From Planctomycetota bacterium (GTDB lineage Bacteria; Planctomycetota; Phycisphaerae; Phycisphaerales; Phycisphaeraceae): DNA of 64,000 bases. The stretch is taken from positions 4,092,001 through 4,156,000 of the forward strand of contig CP066225.1 in NCBI GenBank assembly GCA_016350165.1, read 5' to 3'. The position numbers were made by a program, and so were the translations under genes. Shown one piece after another: positions 53,702 to 63,216 of this stretch. How positions within the stretch are numbered: the stretch's first letter is position 1; each line of letters starts with the position of its first letter. The notes under the pieces are model-generated. The model searched no databases. It worked only from the letters and a program-made list of their open reading frames with translations, and was not told the origin of the DNA.

Positions 53702-54550
53702 TTAATCCGATGTTTTGATGCCTACAACATAGACTATCCAATCTGTTCGATCAGGATAGTTTTTTGCGGGCAAATAATGGTTGTCCGATTGATTGCTAAA
53801 TGAATCGTATTTATCACACCAGATTTCAGAATAATCAAAACCAGCTTCGAGCATCATTTCTTGTAAATCATTGAGTGACCACAAACGCCAGTCATATTTA
53901 AATGCATCTTTCATTTCGGTGCCGTTTGGTAGTACAAAATGAATACGACAGTCAATTTTGTGATTATCAGGATTATAAGAACGCTGCTCCCATTGGTATG
54001 TTACTTTTTGGGGGTCAATGTGATTCGGTATGTGTAATTGGAGAGAGCGTTCTTGTATGCCTAGTGTAGTCGAGCCGATTCCTCCGAATATATCCATTAC
54101 AAAAATACCTTGATCAGTTAACGATTGTCTTGCATGCTTTAAATATGCAACCAATTCTTTGCGTTTGTGATATATGAGTGCGCTAAAGTTCAGAGATGCC
54201 ACAATATCAGTTTGTGGTTCAGATATATTTATGACGTCATCAACTAATATGATGACATCCTCAGCACGATCTTTTAATAGCTCAGTAACATTCTGGTCTG
54301 CCCACACTGCAGTGGGATAATCAATTTCGACCGCTAAGGCGCGATTGTCCTGATCCATATTTACCCATGATGTACTAATCGCACATGTTCCAGCAAAATC
54401 CTCGCGTAATGTTGTGGGACGTGTATCATCGAAATAATGCATATAAATACGTTCAAGAAATTCTGCCTCCGCATCAGGATGCTGTACCGCGTGCTGATAT
54501 AAAAAAAGCGGATCATTTAATGGGCTTGAATTTGGTGAGTTCTCTTGCAT
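53702..54550 (-). CDS. Class I SAM-dependent methyltransferase
   Basis: 282 residues with a Rossmann methyltransferase core: motif I in LREDFAGTCAISTSWV, the acidic loop ALAVEIDYPTAVWADQN, and motif IV-like IVASLNFSALIYHKR. The N-terminal LFLYQHAVQHPDAEAEFLERIY and C-terminal WRLWSLNDLQEMMLEAGF are conserved in a group of uncharacterised methyltransferases. The substrate is unknown. No convincing ribosome site precedes the ATG, so leaderless or weak initiation is possible. Confidence 0.82.
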   Translation of the reverse strand: MQENSPNSSPLNDPLFLYQHAVQHPDAEAEFLERIYMHYFDDTRPTTLREDFAGTCAISTSWVNMDQDNRALAVEIDYPTAVWADQNVTELLKDRAEDVIILVDDVINISEPQTDIVASLNFSALIYHKRKELVAYLKHARQSLTDQGIFVMDIFGGIGSTTLGIQERSLQLHIPNHIDPQKVTYQWEQRSYNPDNHKIDCRIHFVLPNGTEMKDAFKYDWRLWSLNDLQEMMLEAGFDYSEIWCDKYDSFSNQSDNHYLPAKNYPDRTDWIVYVVGIKTSD

Positions 54551-54762
54551 CGTAATGAGTTTAGAGACAGTTATTCAATTCTTCAACGTTCTTTTACTAT
54601 ATCTAATGGACAGCCGAATAATGCATTTTTACTTTAAGTAAGACTTTAGAAACTAGGGTATTAGGAAAAATAGAGTATTGCACTATATCGCCGATACAAA
54701 AGATGATAAGCCATCTTGTGGTTCTAAAAATTCATTATCGGATGAAGAATGGTGTTAATTGA

Positions 54763-57429
54763 ATGGATAATGCTGAAAGTAGAAGATTAGCAGAAGACGC
54801 GATGAGGCTAAAGAATTGGAAAAGGTGGGGGCCTTATCTTTCGGAGCGGCAATGGGGAACTGTCCGTGAAGATTATTCAGTAGATGGTGATGTTTGGAGT
54901 TACTTTACGCATGATGCGGCAAGATCACGAGCCTATCGATGGGGTGAAGACGGTTTATTGGGATTGACTGATAGAGAATGTCGTCTATGTTTTGCACTCT
55001 CACTTTGGAATGAAAAAGATGTCATTTTGAAAGAACGATTGTTTGGCCTAAGTGGTTCCGAAGGTAACCACGGAGAAGATGTTAAAGAGGTATATTATTA
55101 TTTAGATTCGCTACCGACGCACGCATACGCAAAAGCCCTTTATAAATATCCACAACAAGCCTTTCCGTATGATGATCTTGTGGAAGAGAACTCAAAACGA
55201 GATAAAGATAAGCTTGAATATGAATTATGTGATACAGGTGTTTTTAATGATGACCGATATTTTGATGTTTTCGTCGAGTATGCAAAAAAATCTCCAGACG
55301 ACATACTAATCAGAATCACAGTAAAAAATTTAGGTCCAGATACTGCAATTCTACATATATTGCCAACGATTTGGTTCCGTAATACATGGATTTGGGGATG
55401 TACACATGAAGGTTGTGGGTTAAAACCGCAAATAACGTTGGAAAGTAAATCGAAAGTTAAGCTTGAGCATGAAACACTCGGTACATTCTATTTTGAGTTT
55501 TCAGATGACAATCATAACTTAAAGCCTGATATACTTTTCACCGAAAATGAAACCAACACTCAGCGTCTTTTTAATGTAGTTAATAAAGGGAAATTTGTAA
55601 AAGACGCATTTCATGATTGGCTTATTGAAAATAATAGCCATGCAATAAATCCAGAGAAAAAAGGTACTAAGGCAGCAGGGTATTATCGTCAAAAAATAGA
55701 TAGCCAAGAAGAGACAGTTATCAATCTTCGTTTATATTCAGGGGAGGAAACGCCCAAACAAACTTTTGGTGATTCTTTCGATTCGATTATGCAAAAGAGA
55801 TCGAATGAATGTGATGAATTTTATGATGATTTAATTGCAGATAAATTGTGTGATGATGAAAAACTGATTACTCGGCAGGCGTATGCTGGTTTATTATGGT
55901 CAAAGCAATTTTACCACTATGTAGTTCAAGATTGGCTCAAAGGTGATCCAGCTATGCCAGGGCCACCAGCAGATAGAAGTAAAAACGCAAGAAATAAAGA
56001 TTGGCCACATGTCTTTTCACGTGACATACTTTCCATGCCAGACAAGTGGGAGTATCCATGGTTTGCTGCTTGGGATTTGGCATTCCATATGATCCCATTT
56101 AGTAAATTGGATGCTGATTTTGCAAAATATCAGCTGGAAGTGATGCTTCGTGAATGGTACATGCATCCAAATGGTCAAATACCAGCGTATGAGTTTTCAT
56201 TTGATGATGTAAATCCCCCAGTACATGCATGGGCATGTTGGCGAGTATATAAATTGACTGGAGAAAAAGGTAAAAGGGATTATGCTTTTCTGGCAAGAAC
56301 GTTCCAAAAATTACTTATGAACTTTACTTGGTGGGTGAACAGGAAAGATCCACACGGAGATAACCTTTTTTCAGGAGGATTTTTGGGTTTAGATAACATT
56401 GGCGTGTTTGATCGTTCACAGCCGCTCCCGCATGGAGAGCGTATGAATCAAGCAGATGGAACTGCATGGATGGGTTTCTATGCTGCAGTGATGCTTGGCA
56501 TGGGACTTGAACTGGCGAATAAGGATAATGTATATGAAGATCTGGCATCAAAATTCTTCGAGCATTTTGTGGCAATCATTGATGCAATGAACACTTTTTC
56601 AGGCACCGGATTGTGGGATGAAAAAGACGGATTTTATTACGATCAACTGCTTATTGATCGTAAAATTACACCACTCAGAGTACGTTCCTTAGTTGGTTTA
56701 ATTCCATTATTTGCAGTTCTTGTAATAGATGAATCAATTGTGTCAAAGGCAGCAGGTTTCAACAAACGAATGAAATGGTTTGTTGATAATCGGCCGGAAT
56801 TGTCTCGGCATATAACCAAACGTCGTTGCACTAAAACAGGTATAACTCGATATTTACTTGCGATTCCACCACGGGACCGTTTAGAGTCAATACTGAGGTA
56901 TATGTTAGATACGAATGAATTTCTTTCGCCATATGGTATTCGTTCATTGTCTAAAATTCATAAATCTAAACCATTTCAAGTTGAACTAAATGGCAACATA
57001 TATCGTGTTGATTACGAGCCTGGAGAATCAAAAACAGTTATGTTCGGTGGTAATTCAAATTGGCGCGGACCAATTTGGCTTCCTATCAACTACCTAATAA
57101 TTGAAGCACTTCAGAGATATCAGCATTTTTACGGTGATGAATTCACCATTGAATGCCCAACGGGCTCTGGAGTATATATGACATTAGGGCAGGTAGCACT
57201 CGATATACAAAGACGCCTAGCTTCATTATTCTCACTTTCAGAAGATAAAACTAGACCTTGTCATGGATATGACTCGTCTTGTATAAAAACGATTAGTTTT
57301 GAGCAAAATGTGCTTTTTTATGAATATTTTCATGGCGATACGGGGCGTGGGCTAGGGGCATCTCATCAAACAGGCTGGACAGCGTTAATAGCGAAAGTTC
57401 TAGATGCAATGGCACATGAAAAACATTGA
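54763..57429 (+). CDS. GH63-like (MGH1-type) glucosidase
   Basis: 888 residues without a signal peptide, so cytoplasmic. The opening (KNWKRWGPYLSERQWGTVREDYS) and the (alpha/alpha)6 barrel segments PWFAAWDLAFHMIPFSKLD, GQIPAYEFSFDDVNPPVHAWA, GFLGLDNIGVFDRSQPLP and NWRGPIWLPINYLIIEAL match MGH1-like/GH63 glucosidases related to YgjK and mannosyl-oligosaccharide glucosidase. The candidate acids are the Asp in WDLAF and the conserved Glu/Asp in YEFSFDD. It probably trims alpha-glucosides taken up by the cell. It is first of a plus-strand pair with the oxidoreductase. Confidence 0.87.
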   Translation: MDNAESRRLAEDAMRLKNWKRWGPYLSERQWGTVREDYSVDGDVWSYFTHDAARSRAYRWGEDGLLGLTDRECRLCFALSLWNEKDVILKERLFGLSGSEGNHGEDVKEVYYYLDSLPTHAYAKALYKYPQQAFPYDDLVEENSKRDKDKLEYELCDTGVFNDDRYFDVFVEYAKKSPDDILIRITVKNLGPDTAILHILPTIWFRNTWIWGCTHEGCGLKPQITLESKSKVKLEHETLGTFYFEFSDDNHNLKPDILFTENETNTQRLFNVVNKGKFVKDAFHDWLIENNSHAINPEKKGTKAAGYYRQKIDSQEETVINLRLYSGEETPKQTFGDSFDSIMQKRSNECDEFYDDLIADKLCDDEKLITRQAYAGLLWSKQFYHYVVQDWLKGDPAMPGPPADRSKNARNKDWPHVFSRDILSMPDKWEYPWFAAWDLAFHMIPFSKLDADFAKYQLEVMLREWYMHPNGQIPAYEFSFDDVNPPVHAWACWRVYKLTGEKGKRDYAFLARTFQKLLMNFTWWVNRKDPHGDNLFSGGFLGLDNIGVFDRSQPLPHGERMNQADGTAWMGFYAAVMLGMGLELANKDNVYEDLASKFFEHFVAIIDAMNTFSGTGLWDEKDGFYYDQLLIDRKITPLRVRSLVGLIPLFAVLVIDESIVSKAAGFNKRMKWFVDNRPELSRHITKRRCTKTGITRYLLAIPPRDRLESILRYMLDTNEFLSPYGIRSLSKIHKSKPFQVELNGNIYRVDYEPGESKTVMFGGNSNWRGPIWLPINYLIIEALQRYQHFYGDEFTIECPTGSGVYMTLGQVALDIQRRLASLFSLSEDKTRPCHGYDSSCIKTISFEQNVLFYEYFHGDTGRGLGASHQTGWTALIAKVLDAMAHEKH

Positions 57430-57542
57430 TTGCACAAGTTTAGCGCAGACGGACTGTGATTATGAAAATGAGTGATAATCAATATACAATGGTGAAAGTA
57501 AATTTTATAACATCAATAACCTTCAGTGGCTGTGAGTAAATT

Positions 57543-58562
57543 ATGAATCGTGTAGGTGTTATTGGCTTAGGTATGATGGGGTTAACGCATCTTGATGCTT
57601 GGAGTAGGCGTGATGATGTATTAGTTACAGCAATTGCAGACCAAGATACAGCACGTCTTTCGGGGGAAGCCGTTGCTGAGGCGAATCTCGAAGGGTTGGC
57701 TGAAACAAGTTTCGATTACGATCGTGTAAAAAAACACACTGATGCATATGATCTTATTAATGATTCAGCCATCGATATTGTAGATATTTGTTTGCCGACA
57801 CATTTACATTTAATTTTTACGAAAGCAGCAATAGATGCAGGCAAACATGTACTAGTTGAAAAACCTTTAGCACGAAATTACCATGATGCAATGCAAATTG
57901 TCGAGTTGGCAAGTACTACAGATAAGATTGTCATGCCTGCTCAATGTATGCGTTTTTGGCCGGGTTGGAGTTGGCTAAAAGATATTGTTGATAATAAAAA
58001 GTATGGAAATGTACTGTCTGCCAACTTTAAGCGTATGGGAGGACATCCTAAGGGGGCGTTTTATGAGAATGGGGATCTTAATGGTGGTGGGCTTTTAGAT
58101 ATTCACATACATGATACTGATTTTGTCCAGTTTCTCTTTGGTATACCAAGTTCTGTTTCATCTAAGGGCTATAAATACCACACGAACTGTGTAGATCATG
58201 TTATCACAACGTATGATTATGACAGTGTTCCTATTGTTATTGCAGAAGGTGGATGGTGGCCAGTGGATAATTGTCCATTCCATATGTCATATACAGTTGT
58301 GTTCGATGATGCAGTTGCAATGTTTGATATAAGTAAAGGTAGCTTTGTTACTGTTATTGAAAGGGGTGATAAAGAACCGCGTGATATTGAGATGTCTAAT
58401 GCGCTGGGTTATGACAATGAAATTGCATACTTTATTAATTGTGTGAAGAATAATATGCAGCCAAAAATCGTTACTACTGAGGAAGCAGCTAATACAATAT
58501 TAATTGCTGAAGCGGAGCGAGATAGTGTCGAATCTGGCAAACCGATTTCTTTGAAAAAGTAA
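57543..58562 (+). CDS. Gfo/Idh/MocA-family oxidoreductase
   Basis: 339 residues: an N-terminal NAD(P) Rossmann fold (GVIGLGMMGLTHLDAW) with the family signature HVLVEKPLARNYHDA, then the alpha/beta dimerisation domain with GGLLDIHIHDTDFVQFLFG, where Asp/His form the catalytic pair. Members oxidise or reduce sugars, inositols or sugar lactones. It lies 113 bases after the GH63-like gene and probably belongs to the same catabolic set. Confidence 0.9.
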   Translation: MNRVGVIGLGMMGLTHLDAWSRRDDVLVTAIADQDTARLSGEAVAEANLEGLAETSFDYDRVKKHTDAYDLINDSAIDIVDICLPTHLHLIFTKAAIDAGKHVLVEKPLARNYHDAMQIVELASTTDKIVMPAQCMRFWPGWSWLKDIVDNKKYGNVLSANFKRMGGHPKGAFYENGDLNGGGLLDIHIHDTDFVQFLFGIPSSVSSKGYKYHTNCVDHVITTYDYDSVPIVIAEGGWWPVDNCPFHMSYTVVFDDAVAMFDISKGSFVTVIERGDKEPRDIEMSNALGYDNEIAYFINCVKNNMQPKIVTTEEAANTILIAEAERDSVESGKPISLKK

Positions 58563-58606
58563 CACTACTTAACGTAAATATATTCTATTGCGTAGTAAGA
58601 TGATGT

Positions 58607-58677
58607 GTGGGGGTAGCGCAGTAGATAGAGTACTAGTTTCCGGAATCGAGGTCAGAGCTTCGATCCCTTTTATTTGC
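58607..58677 (+). pseudogene. Decayed tRNA-Arg(CCG)-like sequence
   Basis: TAGCGCAGTAGATAGAGTAC, then a loop TTCCGGA (anticodon CCG) and TTCGATC in T-loop position give the spacing of a tRNA-Arg. The stems are broken: acceptor GTGGGGG faces TATTTGC with mostly G-T wobbles and one mismatch, and the anticodon stem has two mismatches. It looks like a tRNA remnant, not a working gene. A strongly divergent tRNA is the alternative. Confidence 0.5.
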
Positions 58678-58681
58678 GAAT

Positions 58682-58714
58682 AAAAAACATGCATATATTT
58701 ATTGCATGTTTTTT
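58682..58714. terminator. Bidirectional intrinsic terminator
   Basis: AAAAAACATGCA / TGCATGTTTTTT perfect stem with a nine-base AT loop, between the convergent oxidoreductase and symporter genes. Confidence 0.82.
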
Positions 58715-58786
58715 ATATCATTATGACTTAAATATGCTTATCTGTGATCGTTTTATCTGATAAGTACATGTAGTTTTATATAAATA

Positions 58787-60592
58787 TTATTGTGTGGTTT
58801 TCGATAATTCTTTTAAGTCGATTGGTTCTGCTATTTCTTTCTGTCTACTTGTATAAACAAATATGATACCTATCAAGCCAACAAATGATGCAACGAAAAG
58901 TATACACAATCGGTCAAAAAATGTGTTTGGTAAAAATAGAGTTATACATATAAATAAAGATGCAGCGATTGAAAAGCATCCAAGTATCCTTAATTGCTGT
59001 TTATCATTGGCATTTCCAACTTCGTTTGCAAAATTAATTGGGGTTTTCATTTGTTTGAAAAATCGCTCTACTTGATTTGTATGAGAAGTTGAAGCGGTTT
59101 TCCAGAATAGTATCGTTAAAAAATAACCAAGTACGCCGCATATAAAGCAACTGAATACTTTAAATTGAAATGACCAAGGGTCATCGTATAGCTTTTGGCT
59201 AATCATTGCTGTCGCTGACGGAATCAATGCACAACTTGCAGATGCTATGGCAGCCCAACTTGGCGTGCGTTTGATGAGTAAACCCAAAAAAAGAGGTATT
59301 GCCATTGGTAAAGCTAAAAGTGCACCAAGGTCAAGCATATACTCAAATACTCCACGTGAGCCTTCTTGGTCTTGATTCGAAAAATATACTGTTAGTAGTA
59401 TGATTAATATTCCGCATAAAACGGAAAAACCTTGGCTAAGTCTCATTAATTTTATTCCACTCCATGGAGTTAAATTAAATATTTTACAAAAACGTGGGTA
59501 GATATCTCTGACGATGACGCCAGCATTTTTGTTTAATCCTGAATCCATTGAGCTCATTGTTGCTGCAAACATTGCAACGGTCATTAAACCTGTTAAGCCA
59601 TATGGTAAAAGTCGCATACTTGCAACTGCATATGAAGCTTCTGCTGGCTTGCTTAAATCAATAGCATTGATATCGTTTGCGAACAAAATGCGAGCAGTCA
59701 TAGGGGGGACAAACCAAATTAGGGCCCCCAATGTCATAAGGATGGCTCCAAGCGTAGCTGCTTTTCTAGCTTCCCATCCATCTTTAACGGAAAAATATTT
59801 ATGAGCATTTTCCATTGTGTTATAACCAATAACGTTTTTGACAAACATCGCTGCTGCCCAAAGATATGTGAATTTCGCGCCTGGGAATCTGCTTGCATCA
59901 TTTATTAATTGAAAATCAGATGATAGATGATTGGCATTGATTGCAGTGAAGAAAGAGTCTATACCACCAAGTTTATGTATACATAAGAAAGCCATTAATA
60001 TTGTGATTGGTATAAGTATGAGACATTGAAGAAAATCAGTTGCCATAACAGCCCAGCTACCGCCAGCAGTTGAATATACTACAACGACAATTCCAATAGT
60101 TATAATGACAAGTTGTATTCTAAATCCAAAAACAGCGGAGCAGAATATTGCTAATCCATATAGCCAAAGTGATGCATATAACAATTGTATAATCACATAT
60201 ATCCATGCGTATATTTGTTGCGTAAGAACACCATAGCGCATACGGATTACTTCGGGAGTTGTTATTGCACGGATTTGACGGAACCAAGGTGCAAAAATTA
60301 ACGCGTTGAATATAAATCCTATAACATTTGCAAGATAGATGATCATAACAGACCAGCCGGCTTCATAAGCCACACCAGCAGCACCTGTAAAGGTCCATGC
60401 GCTAAATGCGGTCATAAATGCGCTTGAACCTACCAGCCACCACGTACCTTTGCATCCACTACGAAAATAATCATCAATATTGCCATTAAATCTTTTGAAT
60501 ACTGCACCCATTGCGATTAAAAAAAGCAAATAAGCGCCTATTACAATGTATTCAATACTTGGATTAGTTAGAGCAGCACTAAGGATATGCAA
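58787..60592 (-). CDS. Sodium:solute symporter family transporter
   Basis: 601 residues with about thirteen to fifteen hydrophobic helices. SSS-family features are EYIVIGAYLLFLIAMGAVFKR in TM1, SAWTFTGAAGVAYEAGW, YSTAGGSWAVMATDFLQ in the conserved sodium-site region, and MFAATMSSMDSGLNKNAGV. The start is TTG with GGAG eight bases upstream; no in-frame ATG precedes the first helix. It probably imports a sugar or sugar acid released by the neighbouring enzymes; which one is unknown. The LacI gene upstream on the same strand is the likely controller. Confidence 0.9.
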   Translation of the reverse strand: MHILSAALTNPSIEYIVIGAYLLFLIAMGAVFKRFNGNIDDYFRSGCKGTWWLVGSSAFMTAFSAWTFTGAAGVAYEAGWSVMIIYLANVIGFIFNALIFAPWFRQIRAITTPEVIRMRYGVLTQQIYAWIYVIIQLLYASLWLYGLAIFCSAVFGFRIQLVIITIGIVVVVYSTAGGSWAVMATDFLQCLILIPITILMAFLCIHKLGGIDSFFTAINANHLSSDFQLINDASRFPGAKFTYLWAAAMFVKNVIGYNTMENAHKYFSVKDGWEARKAATLGAILMTLGALIWFVPPMTARILFANDINAIDLSKPAEASYAVASMRLLPYGLTGLMTVAMFAATMSSMDSGLNKNAGVIVRDIYPRFCKIFNLTPWSGIKLMRLSQGFSVLCGILIILLTVYFSNQDQEGSRGVFEYMLDLGALLALPMAIPLFLGLLIKRTPSWAAIASASCALIPSATAMISQKLYDDPWSFQFKVFSCFICGVLGYFLTILFWKTASTSHTNQVERFFKQMKTPINFANEVGNANDKQQLRILGCFSIAASLFICITLFLPNTFFDRLCILFVASFVGLIGIIFVYTSRQKEIAEPIDLKELSKTTQ

Positions 60593-60751
60593 TTTGCAAC
60601 TCCGCGCATTAAGCGTTGATGGATTTTTTAATCTTGTATTAAACGAAATTTGGTAATCTAGAAAATATGATGTTCACAAAATTTACATGTAGCAGAAAAG
60701 TGAATTTGAACGGATCAGGGGTAATGTTGGAAGTATATTTATTTACAAAGA

Positions 60752-61768
60752 TTAATAAATAAATTGAGGTTTAGTTAACATGTTAACATCCTCAAATAAT
60801 GCTCCTTCATTAATGATTTGAAATAATAAGTTGACTGATTTATCAGCAATTGTTTGTACCTGAATATCAATTGTCTCGGGAGTTGGGTCTAATCCAGTTA
60901 ATACTTCACTTTGATCACAGCAAATTATATGAAGATTATTCCCGGGATGGATGCCAACTTTTCTCAAAGATTTATATACAAAACCGGCTGCTGTAGCGCG
61001 CGGAATGAAAATACCATCTGGTTTTACCCTGTTTCCGAACGCATATTTAATTTGCATGTCAATGAAATCTTCAATTGCTACAGAATTGATTGAAGCTTGG
61101 GCTATCTTTTTTTTGTATTTGATAACTTTCGAGATTTTATAATCACTAACTGCTTCACAGAAACTACTATATCTAAGATTCATCCCCCAGTGTTCATAAT
61201 CTAAGTGAATGTAGAGTAGACGTTTACAGCTTTTATTATGTAAATATTCCGCAGCTAAATGCCCGATGGCTCGGTTGTCGGGTTGGACTCTACTGCCCCA
61301 ATAGCCATGGCGACTACGTTGGCTCATTAGCCATACAGATGGAAAGCACTCTAAGCGTTCTCTAATTTTACTTGAAGGTGCATTGCCGTATAAAAGTAAA
61401 CCATCTACCTGTTTTGCGATTACTGATGGTGGTAGATTTGTTTCATTTTTAATTTGACCAAGCAGAAGGTTAGCCCCCTTCGCTGACAATACGTTTTCTA
61501 TAGTGTTTAGTAATTGGGATGCTATCGGAGCGTTAGATAGTGTTGGTAATTGGTTAAAAAAAAGTACTGCAATGTTTCCAGTTCGAAGTGAGTTTGAGTT
61601 TTTAGCTTTTGGGCCACGACGTTTGGCTGCAGGGCGGTAACCGACTTGCTGCATTGCCGACTTGACTACTTTTATGGTTTTATCAGCGACACCTGGGCGA
61701 TTGTTTATTACACGTGAAACAGTAGCATGGGATACACCCGCAATTTTGGCAACAGAGATTATTGACAT
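60752..61768 (-). CDS. LacI-family transcriptional regulator
   Basis: 338 residues. The N-terminal HTH SIISVAKIAGVSHATVSRVINNRPGVADKT and hinge (YRPAAKRRGPKAKNS) are canonical, followed by a periplasmic-binding-protein-like sensor domain (NIAVLFFNQLPTL, VDGLLLYGNAP, KPDGIFIPRATAAGFVYKSL). It is divergent from the alginate-lyase-family gene and upstream of the symporter, so it probably represses both until a sugar ligand binds. The hinge is unusually long and basic. Confidence 0.92.
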   Translation of the reverse strand: MSIISVAKIAGVSHATVSRVINNRPGVADKTIKVVKSAMQQVGYRPAAKRRGPKAKNSNSLRTGNIAVLFFNQLPTLSNAPIASQLLNTIENVLSAKGANLLLGQIKNETNLPPSVIAKQVDGLLLYGNAPSSKIRERLECFPSVWLMSQRSRHGYWGSRVQPDNRAIGHLAAEYLHNKSCKRLLYIHLDYEHWGMNLRYSSFCEAVSDYKISKVIKYKKKIAQASINSVAIEDFIDMQIKYAFGNRVKPDGIFIPRATAAGFVYKSLRKVGIHPGNNLHIICCDQSEVLTGLDPTPETIDIQVQTIADKSVNLLFQIINEGALFEDVNMLTKPQFIY

Positions 61769-61811
61769 GCTCAGATTTAAATCTAATAAATTGTAGGTGT
61801 CAAGAATAATT

Positions 61812-61896
61812 TACATATAATGTACAGAATACAAAGTGTATAAATAAACTAATTATATAGAGATAATATTCGCTAATATTAAAATTGTATGTACAT
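61812..61896. promoter_or_regulatory. Candidate LacI-type operator sites
   Basis: In the divergent lacI/lyase intergenic region, TACAT-ATA-ATGTA (61812-61824) and ATGTACAT (61889-61896) share TACAT/ATGTA arms. A related TACATGTA lies before the symporter near 60684. The background is AT-rich, so chance is possible. Confidence 0.3.
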
Positions 61897-61965
61897 TAAA
61901 TGAACAAAATAAAAAGTATAGCAAATTTAACACCAGTAGTAAATTGCTTGTTTAGAGGTGCTCGA

Positions 61966-63216
61966 ATGGTGAATTTAGTCAGCAATGGTATGTCTCATTT
62001 TCAATCTTTAATTGTATGTTCATTTCTGCCTATATATCTCGTCTGTGTAGCTTGTAATTATGCGAATGCCGATTTGAAAATGATATTAAGTGATGCGTCC
62101 GACCTTATTGAAGCACGAAAATTGTATTTAGTGGGTGATCCGAAGATAAATGAACAAGTAAGTAAATTGGTACAAAACGCAGATGCACTTCTTAATGGGC
62201 CAATGTATACAATAGTAAATAAGCCATATACACCTCCCAGTGGTAGTAATAATGATTATATGAGTTTATCTCCATATTATTGGCCTAATCCAAATGCGGA
62301 AGATGGTTTGCCTTATATTCGACGAGATGGTGAGATTAATCCAGAAAGAGAACGTTACGATAAAGCGCCTTTTGGAAAGATGGTTAATAAGGTGAATACT
62401 CTGGCGTTAGCATACTTTTTTACAGAGCATGAAAGGTATGCAAAACAAGCTGCCAAACAATTACGCATATGGTTTCTAGATTATGAAACACGTATGAATC
62501 CAAACATGAAATTTGCTCAGTTTGTACCCGGTAAATCGGAAGGTCGTAATTATGGAATTATTGAAACTGTAAGATTCCGTTGGCTTATTGATTCGATAAA
62601 TATGCTCGAAGATTCGAAAGCGTGGACAACAGAAAATCAAAAAGATGTAGTCGCTTGGTTTAGAGCGTATCGTGATTGGCTTTTAAGTAGTAAATTGGGC
62701 AAGCTTGAGGCTGCGTGTGCAAACAACCACGGCACTTGGTATGTGCAGCAAGTGTGTTTATATAGTTTATTTATTGGTGATAAAATCACAGCGAAGAAAA
62801 TGTGTGACATAATTATTGATCGTATCGATAAGCAGATCGAATCAGATGGTTTTCAGCCATTAGAAGCATCTAGAACAAGGGGTATTGATTATTGCAACTT
62901 TAATAATCGAGCTTTCTGGGATATGGCATACATGGCGAAAGAGCATTTAGATATCAATCTCTATGATTATGAATCGACAAACGGCAGTAGTATAAAAAAA
63001 GCGACAGACTATATGCTCCCGTATTATGTAGATGAAAAAGAATGGCCATACAGGCAAATTACAACGCCAAAGTATCGACATTATCGTGAAGAATTGAGAA
63101 GGGTTTCGAAGTTGCTAGATGATGTCAGTTACGAAGAGTATTTAATTAAAGTGCCTGGCGGCGATAGCATAGGTCTGGAATTAGACTTACGAATGCCACC
63201 GGTTGGCACTAAATAG
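61966..63216 (+). CDS. Secreted alginate-lyase-family protein
   Basis: The start ATG at 61966 has GAGGTG just upstream; the longer frame from 61900 has no ribosome site. The 416-residue product has a signal peptide (about residues 10-35, SLIVCSFLPIYLVCVAC, cut near NANA-DLK). The (alpha/alpha) barrel typical of the alginate lyase superfamily shows YMSLSPYYWPNPN, EGRNYGIIETVRF and the signature ACANNHGTWYVQQV, where Asn, His and Tyr are the catalytic candidates. It probably cleaves a uronate polysaccharide such as alginate by beta-elimination. It is divergent from lacI. Confidence 0.85.
   Translation: MVNLVSNGMSHFQSLIVCSFLPIYLVCVACNYANADLKMILSDASDLIEARKLYLVGDPKINEQVSKLVQNADALLNGPMYTIVNKPYTPPSGSNNDYMSLSPYYWPNPNAEDGLPYIRRDGEINPERERYDKAPFGKMVNKVNTLALAYFFTEHERYAKQAAKQLRIWFLDYETRMNPNMKFAQFVPGKSEGRNYGIIETVRFRWLIDSINMLEDSKAWTTENQKDVVAWFRAYRDWLLSSKLGKLEAACANNHGTWYVQQVCLYSLFIGDKITAKKMCDIIIDRIDKQIESDGFQPLEASRTRGIDYCNFNNRAFWDMAYMAKEHLDINLYDYESTNGSSIKKATDYMLPYYVDEKEWPYRQITTPKYRHYREELRRVSKLLDDVSYEEYLIKVPGGDSIGLELDLRMPPVGTK

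Noticed and set aside
60774-60787. Perfect 14-base palindrome GTTAACATGTTAAC
   Set aside because: It lies within the last codons of the LacI gene, and a palindrome of this length is expected a few times by chance in a window this size.
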